From Streptococcus porcinus (GTDB lineage: Bacteria; Bacillota; Bacilli; Lactobacillales; Streptococcaceae): 64,000 nucleotides of DNA. The stretch spans positions 1,226,001 through 1,290,000 of the forward strand of contig NZ_LS483388.1 of NCBI RefSeq assembly GCF_900475415.1. Direction: 5' to 3'. Each line of letters opens with the position of its first letter. Position 1 is the stretch's first letter. Both the position numbers and the translations under genes were made by a program. This document shows, piece after piece, positions 8,931 through 18,752 of this stretch. Below the pieces are notes generated by a model. That model did no database searches and was not told the origin of the DNA. It saw only the letters and a program-made list of their open reading frames with translations.

Positions 8931-10712
8931 CTATTCCATTTTCCTTTTCTGTGCAATTAGATTTTCTAAAACTTCTAAGGCCAGTTGGTGGTCTCCATTA
9001 TTACTGGATTCTCGGACTTGTTTTCCTTGCTTATGGATATCTCTTTCCCTCAGTAATTTGTCACGCTTTGCTAAAATATCAATAATTTCATTTTCGGTCA
9101 CTTCCTCAGGTAAATGTTCTTCTAAAACACGATAATAAGCTTGGTTCACGTCCTCCGATAGATTGGCTAAGTCAATTGGACTGACCTCTCCATTTGCCTT
9201 TAAAACAAGAAATAATTCCTGTAGAGCTGGTGTGTCAAAATAGAAATCGTCCTTGAGTCTAAATTCATTAAGTAAATACTCGTGGTGAATTAATCGATGT
9301 AAAAGTTGATTTTCTGTTCTCACTAAAGCCGTAATGTTTTTAGTAACCGGCAAAGTCATAACTGGCGCTTCTGAGGGAGCTATCTGTACTTGACGTCTTT
9401 GCCGATCTTGAACTCGGTAAGTATTAACTGTCTGTTCCACCTGCAAATAGTCAAAGTCCGGTAAACTATCAGCCACTTTATTAATATATGAATTCTGGGC
9501 TGTTATTGAAGGAGCTTGAGCAATAATCCGAGCAATCTCTTCCACATAAGCAATTTGAGCTTGTAAGTTATCTGTATTTTCTGGCTTTAAATACCTAATG
9601 AAAAATTCAACGTCACTAATCCTTGAATGTTCTAATAAATTAGCTAATTCTTCTGCTGAATACTTTTGGACAAATTCGTCTGGATCCATCTTATTTGGGA
9701 TAAGAACAATTTCAACTTGAAAATCAGACAATAAGTCTATGGATTTAGCAATAGCATTTTGACCAGCATCATCACCATCATAAGTTAAAATCACTTTTTT
9801 GGTTAGTGGTTTCAAATGGTTAATATGCTCCTGAGTCAACGCTGTTCCCATTGAAGCGATAGCATTTTCACAACCTGCTTTATAAGCTGCGATGACATCC
9901 ATAAAACCTTCCATCAAAAAAACTTCATGTTTTTTGGCAATAACCGGCTTAGCCTTATCCAAATGATAAAGTTCATAAGATTTATTAAAAAGTAGTGTTG
10001 CTCGTGAATTTTTATACTTAGCTAGTTTTTTATCTTGATCCTCTTTAGTCCAAATTCTACCTGAAAAAGCAATAGTCTGACCGCGATCATCCGCTAAAGG
10101 AAACATGATACGATTACGAAAAGCATCATATACGGTATTAGACGTTTCAGATAAATTAAATAACCCAGACGATGTTAAAGTCTCTTCTGAGTATTTTTTG
10201 GAAAGTGCCTGATAAAGGTAATCTGGTTCAGCTGGAGCTAGTCCGATATTAAAGTGCTCAATCAGATTATCATCTAAGCCACGCTGATATAAATAGTTTC
10301 GAGCTTCTTGGCCTATTTTTGTAGTTTTTAGAACAGCTTGATAAAATTTCTGAGCATCATGATGTAAATCAATAAGTTCTTGATGAGTTTTCCTTTTAGG
10401 CGACTGACTTTGTGGCTTGGGAACATCTAAAACGATACCACTCTTTTCAGCAAGGATGCTAACACTCTCTAAAAAAGGAACTTGTCGATATTCTTCAATA
10501 AATTTAAAAACATCGCCTGAGCGACCACAACCAAAACAATGAAAAAATTGCCGATCTTCAATAACATTAAAGGACGGTGTCTTCTCTTTATGAAAAGGGC
10601 ATAGTCCCAGATAATGTCTCCCTGAACGAGAAAGGCTGACAACTTCACCAATGACATCAACAATATTGACAGCATTTTTAATCTGGGAAATCTTTTCTTT
10701 GTCTATAGCCAA
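8931..10712 (-). CDS. dnaG: DNA primase
   Basis: DnaG makes RNA primers at the replication fork. The N-terminal zinc ribbon shows [11 protein letters not shown] and HCFGCG, the TOPRIM domain has [13 protein letters not shown], and the C-terminal helicase-binding domain follows. I chose TTG at 10712 because GGGGAGGTGA sits seven bases before it. ATG at 10739 (27 bases longer in frame) has no ribosome site, and ATG at 10757 would lie upstream of the predicted transcription start near 10749. From TTG the protein is 593 residues. Confidence 0.93.
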   Translation of the reverse strand: MAIDKEKISQIKNAVNIVDVIGEVVSLSRSGRHYLGLCPFHKEKTPSFNVIEDRQFFHCFGCGRSGDVFKFIEEYRQVPFLESVSILAEKSGIVLDVPKPQSQSPKRKTHQELIDLHHDAQKFYQAVLKTTKIGQEARNYLYQRGLDDNLIEHFNIGLAPAEPDYLYQALSKKYSEETLTSSGLFNLSETSNTVYDAFRNRIMFPLADDRGQTIAFSGRIWTKEDQDKKLAKYKNSRATLLFNKSYELYHLDKAKPVIAKKHEVFLMEGFMDVIAAYKAGCENAIASMGTALTQEHINHLKPLTKKVILTYDGDDAGQNAIAKSIDLLSDFQVEIVLIPNKMDPDEFVQKYSAEELANLLEHSRISDVEFFIRYLKPENTDNLQAQIAYVEEIARIIAQAPSITAQNSYINKVADSLPDFDYLQVEQTVNTYRVQDRQRRQVQIAPSEAPVMTLPVTKNITALVRTENQLLHRLIHHEYLLNEFRLKDDFYFDTPALQELFLVLKANGEVSPIDLANLSEDVNQAYYRVLEEHLPEEVTENEIIDILAKRDKLLRERDIHKQGKQVRESSNNGDHQLALEVLENLIAQKRKME

Positions 10713-10755
10713 ACTGTCACCTCCCCAGAAAAAACCCATTGTATTTTTATATTTC

Positions 10756-10784
10756 ATTATACCATCTACCAGCTTTTTTGTAAA
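10756..10784 (-). promoter_or_regulatory. Promoter of dnaG-rpoD
   Basis: The minus strand reads TTTACA, a 17-base spacer ending in TGG, then TATAAT. This is a strong sigma-A promoter with extended -10. The predicted start near 10749 rules out the most upstream ATG of dnaG. Confidence 0.8.
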
Positions 10785-10828
10785 TTTTTAAAATTGAACA
10801 CAATTGCTGTCTTTTATATGAAAACTGT

Positions 10829-10836
10829 GATATGAT
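10829..10836 (+). promoter_or_regulatory. Extended -10 promoter of mscL
   Basis: TGATATGAT (TGn plus TATGAT) lies about 28 bases before the mscL ATG. The -35 region is poor. Confidence 0.5.
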
Positions 10837-10864
10837 TAAGTTATTAAAAAAAAGGGGAATTCTC

Positions 10865-11239
10865 ATGATTAAAGAATTAAAAGAATTTTTATTTAAAGGC
10901 AATGTCTTAGACCTAGCTGTTGCTGTTGTTATTGGTGCTGCTTTTAAAGCAATCATTGACTCATTAGTGGCCGATGTCATCACACCATTGATTCTGAATC
11001 CCGTTCTTAAAGCTGCTGGTGTGTCAAACATTGCAGAACTTGCATGGAACGGTGTTAAATACGGAAGTTTCATTGCTGCTGTTATCAACTTCCTAATTAT
11101 TGGTACAACTTTGTTCTTCGTTGTTAAGGCTGCTAATAAGGCAATGACCTTCAGAAAAAAAGAAGAGGAAGAAGTTATTGCTGGCCCTACTCAAGAAGAA
11201 CTCCTCGTTCAAATTCGCGACTTACTTGCAAGCAAATAA
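10865..11239 (+). CDS. mscL: Large-conductance mechanosensitive channel
   Basis: A 124-residue MscL. It opens under membrane tension to release solutes during osmotic downshock and works as a pentamer in the cell membrane. It has the N-terminal helix KEFLFKGNVLDLAVAVVIG, the loop, TM2 (AAVINFLIIGTTLFFVV) and a charged C-terminal bundle. ATG at 10865 is chosen by family start and an AAAAGGGGA ribosome site; the frame stays open 11 codons upstream. It is one of the few plus-strand genes and is transcribed away from dnaG. Confidence 0.95.
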   Translation: MIKELKEFLFKGNVLDLAVAVVIGAAFKAIIDSLVADVITPLILNPVLKAAGVSNIAELAWNGVKYGSFIAAVINFLIIGTTLFFVVKAANKAMTFRKKEEEEVIAGPTQEELLVQIRDLLASK

Positions 11240-11247
11240 TAATCCTA

Positions 11248-11274
11248 AAGGAGTTGGTTTCCAACTTCTTTTTT
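11248..11274 (+). terminator. Intrinsic terminator after mscL
   Basis: AAGGAGTTGG pairs with CCAACTTCTT around a TTT loop (one G-T pair) and is followed by TTTT on the plus strand. Confidence 0.8.
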
Positions 11275-11290
11275 GATACCCTATTAAAGT

Positions 11291-11320
11291 CAAAAACAAC
11301 CTTCTGTTGGAAGGTTGTTT
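11291..11320 (-). terminator. Intrinsic terminator after rpsU
   Basis: AAACAACCTT pairs perfectly with AAGGTTGTTT around a seven-base loop, with a T tract on the minus-strand exit side. It lies between the convergent mscL and rpsU and may act in both directions. Confidence 0.8.
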
Positions 11321-11332
11321 CTTTATCTAAAA

Positions 11333-11509
11333 TTAGAATTTTTTACGCTTGCGAGCTGCTTCTGATTTGCGTTTACGTTTTACAGAAGGTTTTTCGTAGA
11401 ATTCACGTTTACGTGATTCTTGAAGAGTTCCAGCTTTAGTAACAGAACGTTTGAAACGACGAAGAGCATCATCCAATGATTCGTTTTTACGTACTACTGT
11501 TTTTGACAT
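11333..11509 (-). CDS. rpsU: 30S ribosomal protein S21
   Basis: A 58-residue basic protein of the small ribosomal subunit. It begins [19 protein letters not shown] and ends in the usual [15 protein letters not shown] tail. ATG at 11509 has a near-perfect AGGAGGTGA ribosome site. The frame is open further upstream, but that extension is not S21-like. It has its own strong promoter. Confidence 0.96.
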
Positions 11510-11555
11510 ATGTTTCACCTCCTCAAGATATTGTAACATTTACACGTTCTTTAAC

Positions 11556-11584
11556 ATATTACATGACTTTTGAGAAATTGTCAA
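11556..11584 (-). promoter_or_regulatory. Promoter of rpsU
   Basis: TTGACA, 17 bases, TAATAT on the minus strand, about 45 bases before the rpsU start. Confidence 0.8.
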
Positions 11585-11666
11585 TAAGATTTGCTCTTAA
11601 CAATAATACTTTTTCTCTCTTTCAATTTACTTAGCATAAACTCCCTTTAAAAATCCTCTGATCTTT

Positions 11667-11690
11667 AAAAAACAGCTTACAATGTAAGGT
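11667..11690 (-). terminator. Terminator after rexA
   Basis: CTTAC-ATT-GTAAG on the minus strand followed by CTGTTTTTT, immediately after the rexA stop codon. The stem is short. Confidence 0.55.
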
Positions 11691-14600
11691 TTACGGGACA
11701 GCAACTACTTCTAAGTTTTCTCCTCCTAGCAAAACAAGATACTTTTCGACCGTGTCTATACTATAAGCTTGTGACAAAGCTTCTGCATATAAGGCTAATT
11801 GACCGGCATATTTTTTTTGTAGATCACTTGCTTGGCGATATTTGTCAGTCTTATAATCAAAGAGAATGATTTTATCCTCAAAAAGTAAATAACCATCGAT
11901 AATCCCACGCACCACAAACTTTTCTTGACTAAGCATGTCTTTTTTGAGCATAGCAAAAGGGGCCTCACGATGTAACTTCTGATAATGATTGCAGATGAGC
12001 TGTCCGAGAGTTGTCTGGTTGAAAAACTGAATAACCTTATCCAGATCCAGCTTAGCTTTTAGTGCCTCACTAGCATTAACCAGGGACAAAGCCCTTTGAA
12101 CACTTTCTTGCGTCACTCTTTCGGAAACCTGAATTTTTTGCATCAATTCATGGAAACTTGCACCAATTTGACTAGCATTAATGGGAGGATTTTCACTAAA
12201 ATCTGGCAGTACAAACGAGGCTTGACTCAGAGGTCGGATTTTTTCTATAATAGCAACTCCTTCAGAGTCCATAATTGGTTGATAAAAATCTTTAATCTGA
12301 CTTGGTGTCTGAACCGTTGGTAAATGAATAGCCGCATGATAGGTCTGGTTTAACTGATTAACTTTTTCCAACATGTCTAAAGCACGTGCAATATGATCAG
12401 ACTGCCTATTATGAGCCAAATTATCAGAGTCCAAAATCTCCTTGACGGCTAATTGACCGATAGCATTATCACTTAAATCACTATCACTTTCAAAACAAAG
12501 ATCAAAATAAAGTTCTTCTTGTGTAAAACTTTCTCGAATAGCTAAAAACCAATCTTGGAAGCTTTGGAGATTTTCGCGCACTGTCCTAGGCAAATGATTT
12601 CCTTCTCTTTGCCCATCGTACTTGTCACCTAACTTCTCTTGACTTCCCTTGCCAATCAAGTATAACTTCTTTTCAGCCCTAGTCATAGCAACATAAAGCA
12701 GGCGCATCTGTTCTGAAAGAGTAGCTCGCTTCAAAGATTTTTTATTAATCTGATAAGGAAGCGTTTCTAAATTTACCTTTAAACTTGATAATTGCTCTGC
12801 ATCCAAAAGAGTTTTAAAATCAGCTAAGTATTTAATACCTATCCCCTGATGACGATCAAGGATAGCTGGCGCATACAAATCCTTAAAACTAAACTTTTTA
12901 TCACAGTTTAAAATAAATACGTATTTGAATTCTAATCCTTTAGATTTGTGAATCGTCATTAAATTGACTGCATCCTTGGCCTGAACGATATCAACATCAG
13001 CTAGGTCGTTTTCAGTCTCTAAGATCTTATCAATCATTGAGATAAAGCGTGATAGACCTCTGTAACCTGTTTTTTCAAATTGACTAGCTCTTAAGGCCAG
13101 AGCATATAAATTAGCTTGCGCTTGTTCCGCTTTGGGACTACTAGCCACATAATCAAAGTAGAAACGATCATTATAGATTTTCCAAATTAAATCATATAAA
13201 CTATTTTTTTTAGCAAAAAGACGCCAATGGTTTAAAGTCTTATCAAACCTTATTAGGCTCTCTTGTAACTCATTAGTTACTAAATCTGGATAAAGACCTT
13301 GATTAGATAAAGCATTTTGAATTTTTTCATAGAAACTTTCTACCTTATCTTGCCTAGACTCCTGTAAAGCTACTCTAGCTAGCTGATCTTCATCAAAGGC
13401 AAACATTGGTGATTTAAGCAAGGCGACTAAGGCGTAATCATTCAGCGGATTATTGATAGTCCTTAAGGTATCTAGCATGACCATTATTTCTACTGATTGT
13501 AGATAGTTATCTAGTCCGCCATCAGACACTAAAGGAATCCCCAAATGATTAAAAGTTCTCAAGATATTATCATTTCTTGTCCGTGAAGAAACCAGTAGGG
13601 TAATATCCGAAAACGCTACTTGTTCTTCATTATGAAGACGAATAATTTCTTTAGCAACAATTTTTACCTCACCAGGTGAGAGTTGATTGTCACTAAGCGT
13701 CTCAGTAGAATCTGAGTGCTGACTCTGATCTTGACTATCTGTATCATAGATTAAGAATTGACATCTGTTTTCTGGAAAACTTTCTCGTTGAAGGGAGCTA
13801 CCAGGTAATAAACGATGGCTAGCATCATAAAGGATATCACCAACTTCTTCATCCATTAAATGAGAAAATATTGCATTAGTAACCTCTAAGACTTCTGATT
13901 GGCTTCGGAAATTTTCTTTCAACAGAATCAATCTGCCATTTTCCGAGTTTTCTTGATAATCTTTGAATTTTTGATTAAAAATAAGAGGATCTGCTTGCCT
14001 AAAACGGTAGATTGACTGTTTAATATCTCCTACCATAAACCTATTATGACCGTTTGATAATAATTCTAAAAGCTTCTCTTGAATATGATTATTATCTTGA
14101 TACTCATCAACCATTACTTCATGGTATTTCTTCTGGTAAGAAGCTTGAACCTCAGGATTATTTTCCAATATAGCAATCGCAAAATGGGCAATATCAGAAA
14201 ATTCAAAAGCATTCTCATCTATTTTTGCTTTTAAATAAGCTTTGCTAAAATCAATGACAAAAGCTTGTAGACTTTTTAATAATGGTAAAGTTTCTGGTTG
14301 AAAAGCAAAAATAGTTTCCAAATGCTTCACATCTTTTAAGCGTGTTTGTAAGTCTTTAAAAATACTGTATTTTCTCTTATTGACCGTCACAGTGTCACTA
14401 CTCGGTAAAAGTGCCAAAACGTCTCTAGCTAATCGACTAATCTGTTCTTTACCATAATAGGTGTCAAAGTGGAGTGACCATTCTTGCAATAATTCTATCA
14501 TCTGCAGATGCTTTTGATATTTGGCACTGGGTTTTCCTGCTTTTGTCATTTGTCCGTAATCTTCTAATTCTGTCAGATCACGTAGACTCTCTGCTGTCCT

Positions 14601-15344
14601 CTTCATACTTTGGAGCAAAGCTTCTATATCAGCATCTGGTAAACTGTCAAAACCGGTGTAGATCTCACTAGCTCTTAGAAAAGTACTCTCTAACCATTCC
14701 AGAGGATTTTCAGTTGATTGGCTAAAATCATAAATTCTATAGACAATTGCTCGGAATCCTTTAGAATCTTTTCGGTTTCCTGAGAAATTTTTGACTGTTT
14801 TCATAAAGGTCATAGCCTCTTCTGAATCCATATAATTAGCAAAAATCGATTCATAAATCCTGTTTTTAAGGATATCTTGTTCCGATTTGTCCTGCATGAT
14901 TCGAAACTTCGGTGATATACCTAGCGTGTAACTATATTCGGACAAGAGTTGTTGGGTAAAGGCATCCATTGTTCCAATATCTGCTTGAGGAATTGCTTGT
15001 AATTGCTGATTTAAATAAGCCTTCCATTCGGAATCACTGCTCTCTTTGATTAAGGCTAAGAGTCTTTTTTCTAAGCGTTCTTTCAGTTCAGTAGCTGCTT
15101 TAACTGTAAAGGTCGAGATGAACATCTTATCTATTGCAATACCGCGTAACACTTTATCAATAATCCGTTCAACCATAACAAAAGTTTTTCCTGAACCAGC
15201 TGATGCAGACACCAGAACATTCTGTCCATTACAATAGATTGCCTCAATTTGCTCAGGAGTTCGTTTTTGTAACTTATTAGAGCCAGCTTCCCGTTTTTGC
15301 AGTTCCTGTATTTCCTTATCACTTAAAAATTCTGGAAAGATCAT
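11691..15344 (-). CDS. rexA: ATP-dependent helicase/nuclease subunit A (AddA-type)
   Basis: A 1217-residue UvrD-like helicase fused to a RecB-family nuclease, the catalytic motor of the RexAB (AddAB) double-strand-break resection complex. The Walker A motif SASAGSGKT is at about 46-54, VDEYQDNN is motif II, VAMTRAEKKLY is motif VI, and the nuclease signature DYKTDKY is near the C-terminus. It starts two bases after the rexB stop, so the two subunits are made together. Confidence 0.96.
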   Translation of the reverse strand: MIFPEFLSDKEIQELQKREAGSNKLQKRTPEQIEAIYCNGQNVLVSASAGSGKTFVMVERIIDKVLRGIAIDKMFISTFTVKAATELKERLEKRLLALIKESSDSEWKAYLNQQLQAIPQADIGTMDAFTQQLLSEYSYTLGISPKFRIMQDKSEQDILKNRIYESIFANYMDSEEAMTFMKTVKNFSGNRKDSKGFRAIVYRIYDFSQSTENPLEWLESTFLRASEIYTGFDSLPDADIEALLQSMKRTAESLRDLTELEDYGQMTKAGKPSAKYQKHLQMIELLQEWSLHFDTYYGKEQISRLARDVLALLPSSDTVTVNKRKYSIFKDLQTRLKDVKHLETIFAFQPETLPLLKSLQAFVIDFSKAYLKAKIDENAFEFSDIAHFAIAILENNPEVQASYQKKYHEVMVDEYQDNNHIQEKLLELLSNGHNRFMVGDIKQSIYRFRQADPLIFNQKFKDYQENSENGRLILLKENFRSQSEVLEVTNAIFSHLMDEEVGDILYDASHRLLPGSSLQRESFPENRCQFLIYDTDSQDQSQHSDSTETLSDNQLSPGEVKIVAKEIIRLHNEEQVAFSDITLLVSSRTRNDNILRTFNHLGIPLVSDGGLDNYLQSVEIMVMLDTLRTINNPLNDYALVALLKSPMFAFDEDQLARVALQESRQDKVESFYEKIQNALSNQGLYPDLVTNELQESLIRFDKTLNHWRLFAKKNSLYDLIWKIYNDRFYFDYVASSPKAEQAQANLYALALRASQFEKTGYRGLSRFISMIDKILETENDLADVDIVQAKDAVNLMTIHKSKGLEFKYVFILNCDKKFSFKDLYAPAILDRHQGIGIKYLADFKTLLDAEQLSSLKVNLETLPYQINKKSLKRATLSEQMRLLYVAMTRAEKKLYLIGKGSQEKLGDKYDGQREGNHLPRTVRENLQSFQDWFLAIRESFTQEELYFDLCFESDSDLSDNAIGQLAVKEILDSDNLAHNRQSDHIARALDMLEKVNQLNQTYHAAIHLPTVQTPSQIKDFYQPIMDSEGVAIIEKIRPLSQASFVLPDFSENPPINASQIGASFHELMQKIQVSERVTQESVQRALSLVNASEALKAKLDLDKVIQFFNQTTLGQLICNHYQKLHREAPFAMLKKDMLSQEKFVVRGIIDGYLLFEDKIILFDYKTDKYRQASDLQKKYAGQLALYAEALSQAYSIDTVEKYLVLLGGENLEVVAVP

Positions 15345-15345
15345 A

Positions 15346-18300
15346 TTACTGGTTACCTTCCTGTCTATCTTTCATTAAGTCTAATAATATTTCTTTTTTA
15401 TTTTTCCCCGTAACAGTTACTAGCGATCTAGCTTGTCCAAAATCCAAATCAGCTTCGAATCCCGTTATGGCCTTCAATTGATCCCCTTGAACGGATTTTC
15501 CATCCTTAGTGTAGGGATTAATAAGAAAATGGCCTTGACGAATTTTTTCTTCGGCCCTTAAATATAACCATTCGTTATAGGCTAACAGTAAGGCAACTTC
15601 TTCTTCAGTGAAAGTATTGTTGGTAATGTGGTAGGCACCAGAAGCTAAATGTTCTTTTTCACTTTCCATAAAAATACCTTTGTAGGTGAGCTCTTTATAG
15701 TGGTCTTTCAAAAGCTTACTATCCAGTTCTTGATATGTAGCCAAGTCAAGTTTTGGCTCTTGCATATGCAAGTACATAGCGCCAAAAATGGGATTATGAT
15801 TTTGATAGCGCCTTTTCAAGGCTGACAAATAGGTTGGTAACTGCGAGTTTAAGCCATTGAAAAAGAGAGATAAATCAAAAACGTTCGCACTTGACTTATA
15901 GTCTACTATACCGACACTTTGATCAGCCAGTTGATCAATTCGATCTATCGTTCCATTAATAATCAACTTGTCCTGGATTGGCAACTGAAATTTTTCTTCT
16001 TGGGCTAAGACATGAACATTTTGATGAGCTTTAAAAATATCTGCAGTTGCTTTAGCAATTTCTTCTAAAAGATGAAGACTATAGCGTCCTTGTGCATCTT
16101 CCTGATAAAAATACTTGAAACTTGCTTCTTGATTAGTCTGTTTGATTGCTCTTTTAACTTTATTATCGAAAGCTAGGTCTGAAGCATCTGCCATTACCCG
16201 TTCAAATACACGATGTAAGTAAGTCCCATGTTGTCGGGCATCTGGATGTATTGACTCTGTTTCTTGCAAACCTAAAACATATTGTAAAAAATACTTATAT
16301 TGATTATCATAAAAAACAGTTAAAGCTGAATTAGATAAATGGATAGGCTTTTCTTCCGGAAACCGAGTTTGAATGACTTCTTTGGATAGAGTTTTGGTTT
16401 GTAAGTGCTTTTTCGTTTGAGGGAATACTAGGTCTTCTTTTTTCAAACGTCCTTTAAGATAGCGTAACATAACTGTCCAAAAGTTTTCTTCTTCTGGACT
16501 AAGTTCCATTTGACTAGTATTCAATTCAATGACTTGGGATAAAAGAGATTTGTAATTTCCAATATCAGACTCCAGAGCAGAGAACCGACTTTTCCCTTTT
16601 TCAACTAAAGGAATACCAAAAGCTAGTAGCAAGGAAATATAAGGGGATATTTCTACTGATACTTCGTTTAATTGCGTTGGCACACTAAGTACCAATTTTT
16701 GATTTGCAGAATTAAAAAGGGAAAGTGCCATAAAATGATTTTTTTTAGTTGTTTCATGACTTGCAACTTCAAATCGCTGAAAGGAAGGCAACTTTTGATT
16801 GGTTAAAGCACGTTCCTGATCATTTATTAAGCTCTTCTTAAAGGTCACTTTAGGAAAATGTGCACTAGTCATCCCAATAGCGTAAACAATAGCCTTACTA
16901 TGTGGTTGAACTAAGTCGTACGATTTGATCGTAACGACATCTAAAGTTGCCGGCACAGCTCGATAATGAGCTGTCTGCATTCCCGTTTTAATAAGCTTAA
17001 AAGCGTGTTCTAGGTTAATGAGTTCGTCTTTAAAAATGTGATAAAATTGCTCTAAAATAGAGGTGAAAACCTTCCAAACTTCTAGATCCTTTTCCTGCTC
17101 ATTTTCATTTTGAGCATAGCTAAGCTGCTCAAGCTTTGTCGGTAATTCAACTTGATTTAAGAAGGTCAATAAACGATTCATAAAGCTTGCACCTGTTTGC
17201 TGCTTTTGCCTATATAATGCTTCCAAAGGACTATAAATAACCTCTCGAAGCCTATTTATAGCATCAAGATCAAATTTTCGACGTTCGCGACTATCTAGTG
17301 GGTTTACAAAAAAGGTTTTAGCAAACTTACGCGAACCGTTAATATCAGCAAATTGGACATAGGCTTCAAACTGATCTAAATCAAAATCCTCAAAATGACC
17401 AAATAAGCCTGTTTTTAACAGAGACAAGATATCTTCATTACGCCAATTATAGCGATAAATACGCTCAAGAGCATCTATAAATTGTACAAGAGGGTGATGA
17501 GACATCGCTTCTGCTTTACCAAAATAGTAAGGAATTTCGTATTTGTCAAAGAGTTGACAGATCTGTAATTGGTAACTTTCAAGATCACCCAATAAAACAA
17601 GGATGTCCTTATAACGGTAACCCTCATATAGCTTCTGACGGATACTCTTTGCAACATGCTCGATTTCATCTTTTTGATTAAGGCTTTGCCAAATTTGGAA
17701 GGAGTTCTTATCCTGTGAACTTAACTGGCTCTCTGATTCAGAAAAGTCAAAATGCTCTTCTAAGAGCTTAGTAAGGTTTCTGAAGCTCTCAGGATAAATT
17801 ATCTGACTCTTAGTATATTGTGCCTTGACATGATATGTTTGAGATAGTTCACGAAAAAAATCAATACTAGCTTGATAAATATTACCTTCGGTAAAGCTTT
17901 TGGAATATGCCTTTTGACTAAGATAAGTGCCAATAACAACCTGATGACATTTTGTATCTAATTGCGCAACCAAATTAGCCTCTTCAGTAGAGAAACGGGT
18001 AAAACCGTCAACGATAAGAACTGTCTGGCTAAGTTGCTCATCTATTTGTCCGCTTGCTACGACTTGAGAAAAGTAATCAAGAACACTTGTCTCTTCAAGT
18101 TGGTAGTTTACCATTAAGTCTTCGACAGCAAGAAAAATTGATATGAAATCATTCTTCTTCTCAGAGTCTTCCATTTCAAGATCTGTTACTGCAATATTTG
18201 CTGCTTTAAGTTCTTTATATAAATCAATTAACTGCAGTATAAATGCTAGATCTCCTTTTAAATGATAATAACGTTTTAAATCAGATTCTGTTAATTGGTC

Positions 18301-18582
18301 TAAAGCACGGTAAAAAATCATTGATAAAGCCGTATCATCAATTGGTAAACTTGTTTTAATTTCATTTAGAGTAAAATAACGAGCCAGCTGACCAAATCTA
18401 GTTACTGTAATGGCAAACGAAGCTTCTTGACTGAGCGTTTCTAAGACGGCTCTTTCTTTCTCAAACGAAAGAGAATTTGGAGCGATATAAAAAACACGAC
18501 ACCCTTCTTTGTCATAGTTATCAGCCTCTGTAACTAAAAGTTCTGTTAAAGAATATTGCAAATCTGTATAAAGTAATTTCAT
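15346..18582 (-). CDS. rexB: ATP-dependent nuclease subunit B (RexB)
   Basis: A 1078-residue AddB-like partner of RexA with its own C-terminal nuclease (IDRIDQL, then VDYKSS). There is no Walker A motif at the N-terminus, so it is not an ATPase. At the position of the usual iron-sulfur Cys (CPF/YF context) the sequence is YDNQYKYFLQYVLGL, and the C-terminal region has no CxxC, so no [4Fe-4S] staple is expected. Both traits are usual for streptococcal RexB. ATG at 18582 is chosen from the GAAGGG ribosome site. Confidence 0.94.
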   Translation of the reverse strand: MKLLYTDLQYSLTELLVTEADNYDKEGCRVFYIAPNSLSFEKERAVLETLSQEASFAITVTRFGQLARYFTLNEIKTSLPIDDTALSMIFYRALDQLTESDLKRYYHLKGDLAFILQLIDLYKELKAANIAVTDLEMEDSEKKNDFISIFLAVEDLMVNYQLEETSVLDYFSQVVASGQIDEQLSQTVLIVDGFTRFSTEEANLVAQLDTKCHQVVIGTYLSQKAYSKSFTEGNIYQASIDFFRELSQTYHVKAQYTKSQIIYPESFRNLTKLLEEHFDFSESESQLSSQDKNSFQIWQSLNQKDEIEHVAKSIRQKLYEGYRYKDILVLLGDLESYQLQICQLFDKYEIPYYFGKAEAMSHHPLVQFIDALERIYRYNWRNEDILSLLKTGLFGHFEDFDLDQFEAYVQFADINGSRKFAKTFFVNPLDSRERRKFDLDAINRLREVIYSPLEALYRQKQQTGASFMNRLLTFLNQVELPTKLEQLSYAQNENEQEKDLEVWKVFTSILEQFYHIFKDELINLEHAFKLIKTGMQTAHYRAVPATLDVVTIKSYDLVQPHSKAIVYAIGMTSAHFPKVTFKKSLINDQERALTNQKLPSFQRFEVASHETTKKNHFMALSLFNSANQKLVLSVPTQLNEVSVEISPYISLLLAFGIPLVEKGKSRFSALESDIGNYKSLLSQVIELNTSQMELSPEEENFWTVMLRYLKGRLKKEDLVFPQTKKHLQTKTLSKEVIQTRFPEEKPIHLSNSALTVFYDNQYKYFLQYVLGLQETESIHPDARQHGTYLHRVFERVMADASDLAFDNKVKRAIKQTNQEASFKYFYQEDAQGRYSLHLLEEIAKATADIFKAHQNVHVLAQEEKFQLPIQDKLIINGTIDRIDQLADQSVGIVDYKSSANVFDLSLFFNGLNSQLPTYLSALKRRYQNHNPIFGAMYLHMQEPKLDLATYQELDSKLLKDHYKELTYKGIFMESEKEHLASGAYHITNNTFTEEEVALLLAYNEWLYLRAEEKIRQGHFLINPYTKDGKSVQGDQLKAITGFEADLDFGQARSLVTVTGKNKKEILLDLMKDRQEGNQ

Positions 18583-18615
18583 TTTGACCCTTCGTTTTCC
18601 TGAATGCTTTCTTCT

Positions 18616-18624
18616 ATTATAGCA
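18616..18624 (-). promoter_or_regulatory. Extended -10 promoter of rexB-rexA
   Basis: TGCTATAAT on the minus strand, about 34 bases before the rexB start. There is no clear -35. Confidence 0.6.
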
Positions 18625-18752
18625 AATCAAATCACAAAAACTATTTAAGGGCTATTTTTGAATTAAAAACAGCACTTTCAACCTAATATTCAAGCAATTC
18701 TCATAAAAATACTTTATAATAGTTATAAGTACTAAAAAGAGGAGAAAACAAA

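Noticed and set aside
10747..11088. Open frame antisense to mscL
   Set aside because: It is the complement of a clear MscL gene and has no ribosome site or family features.
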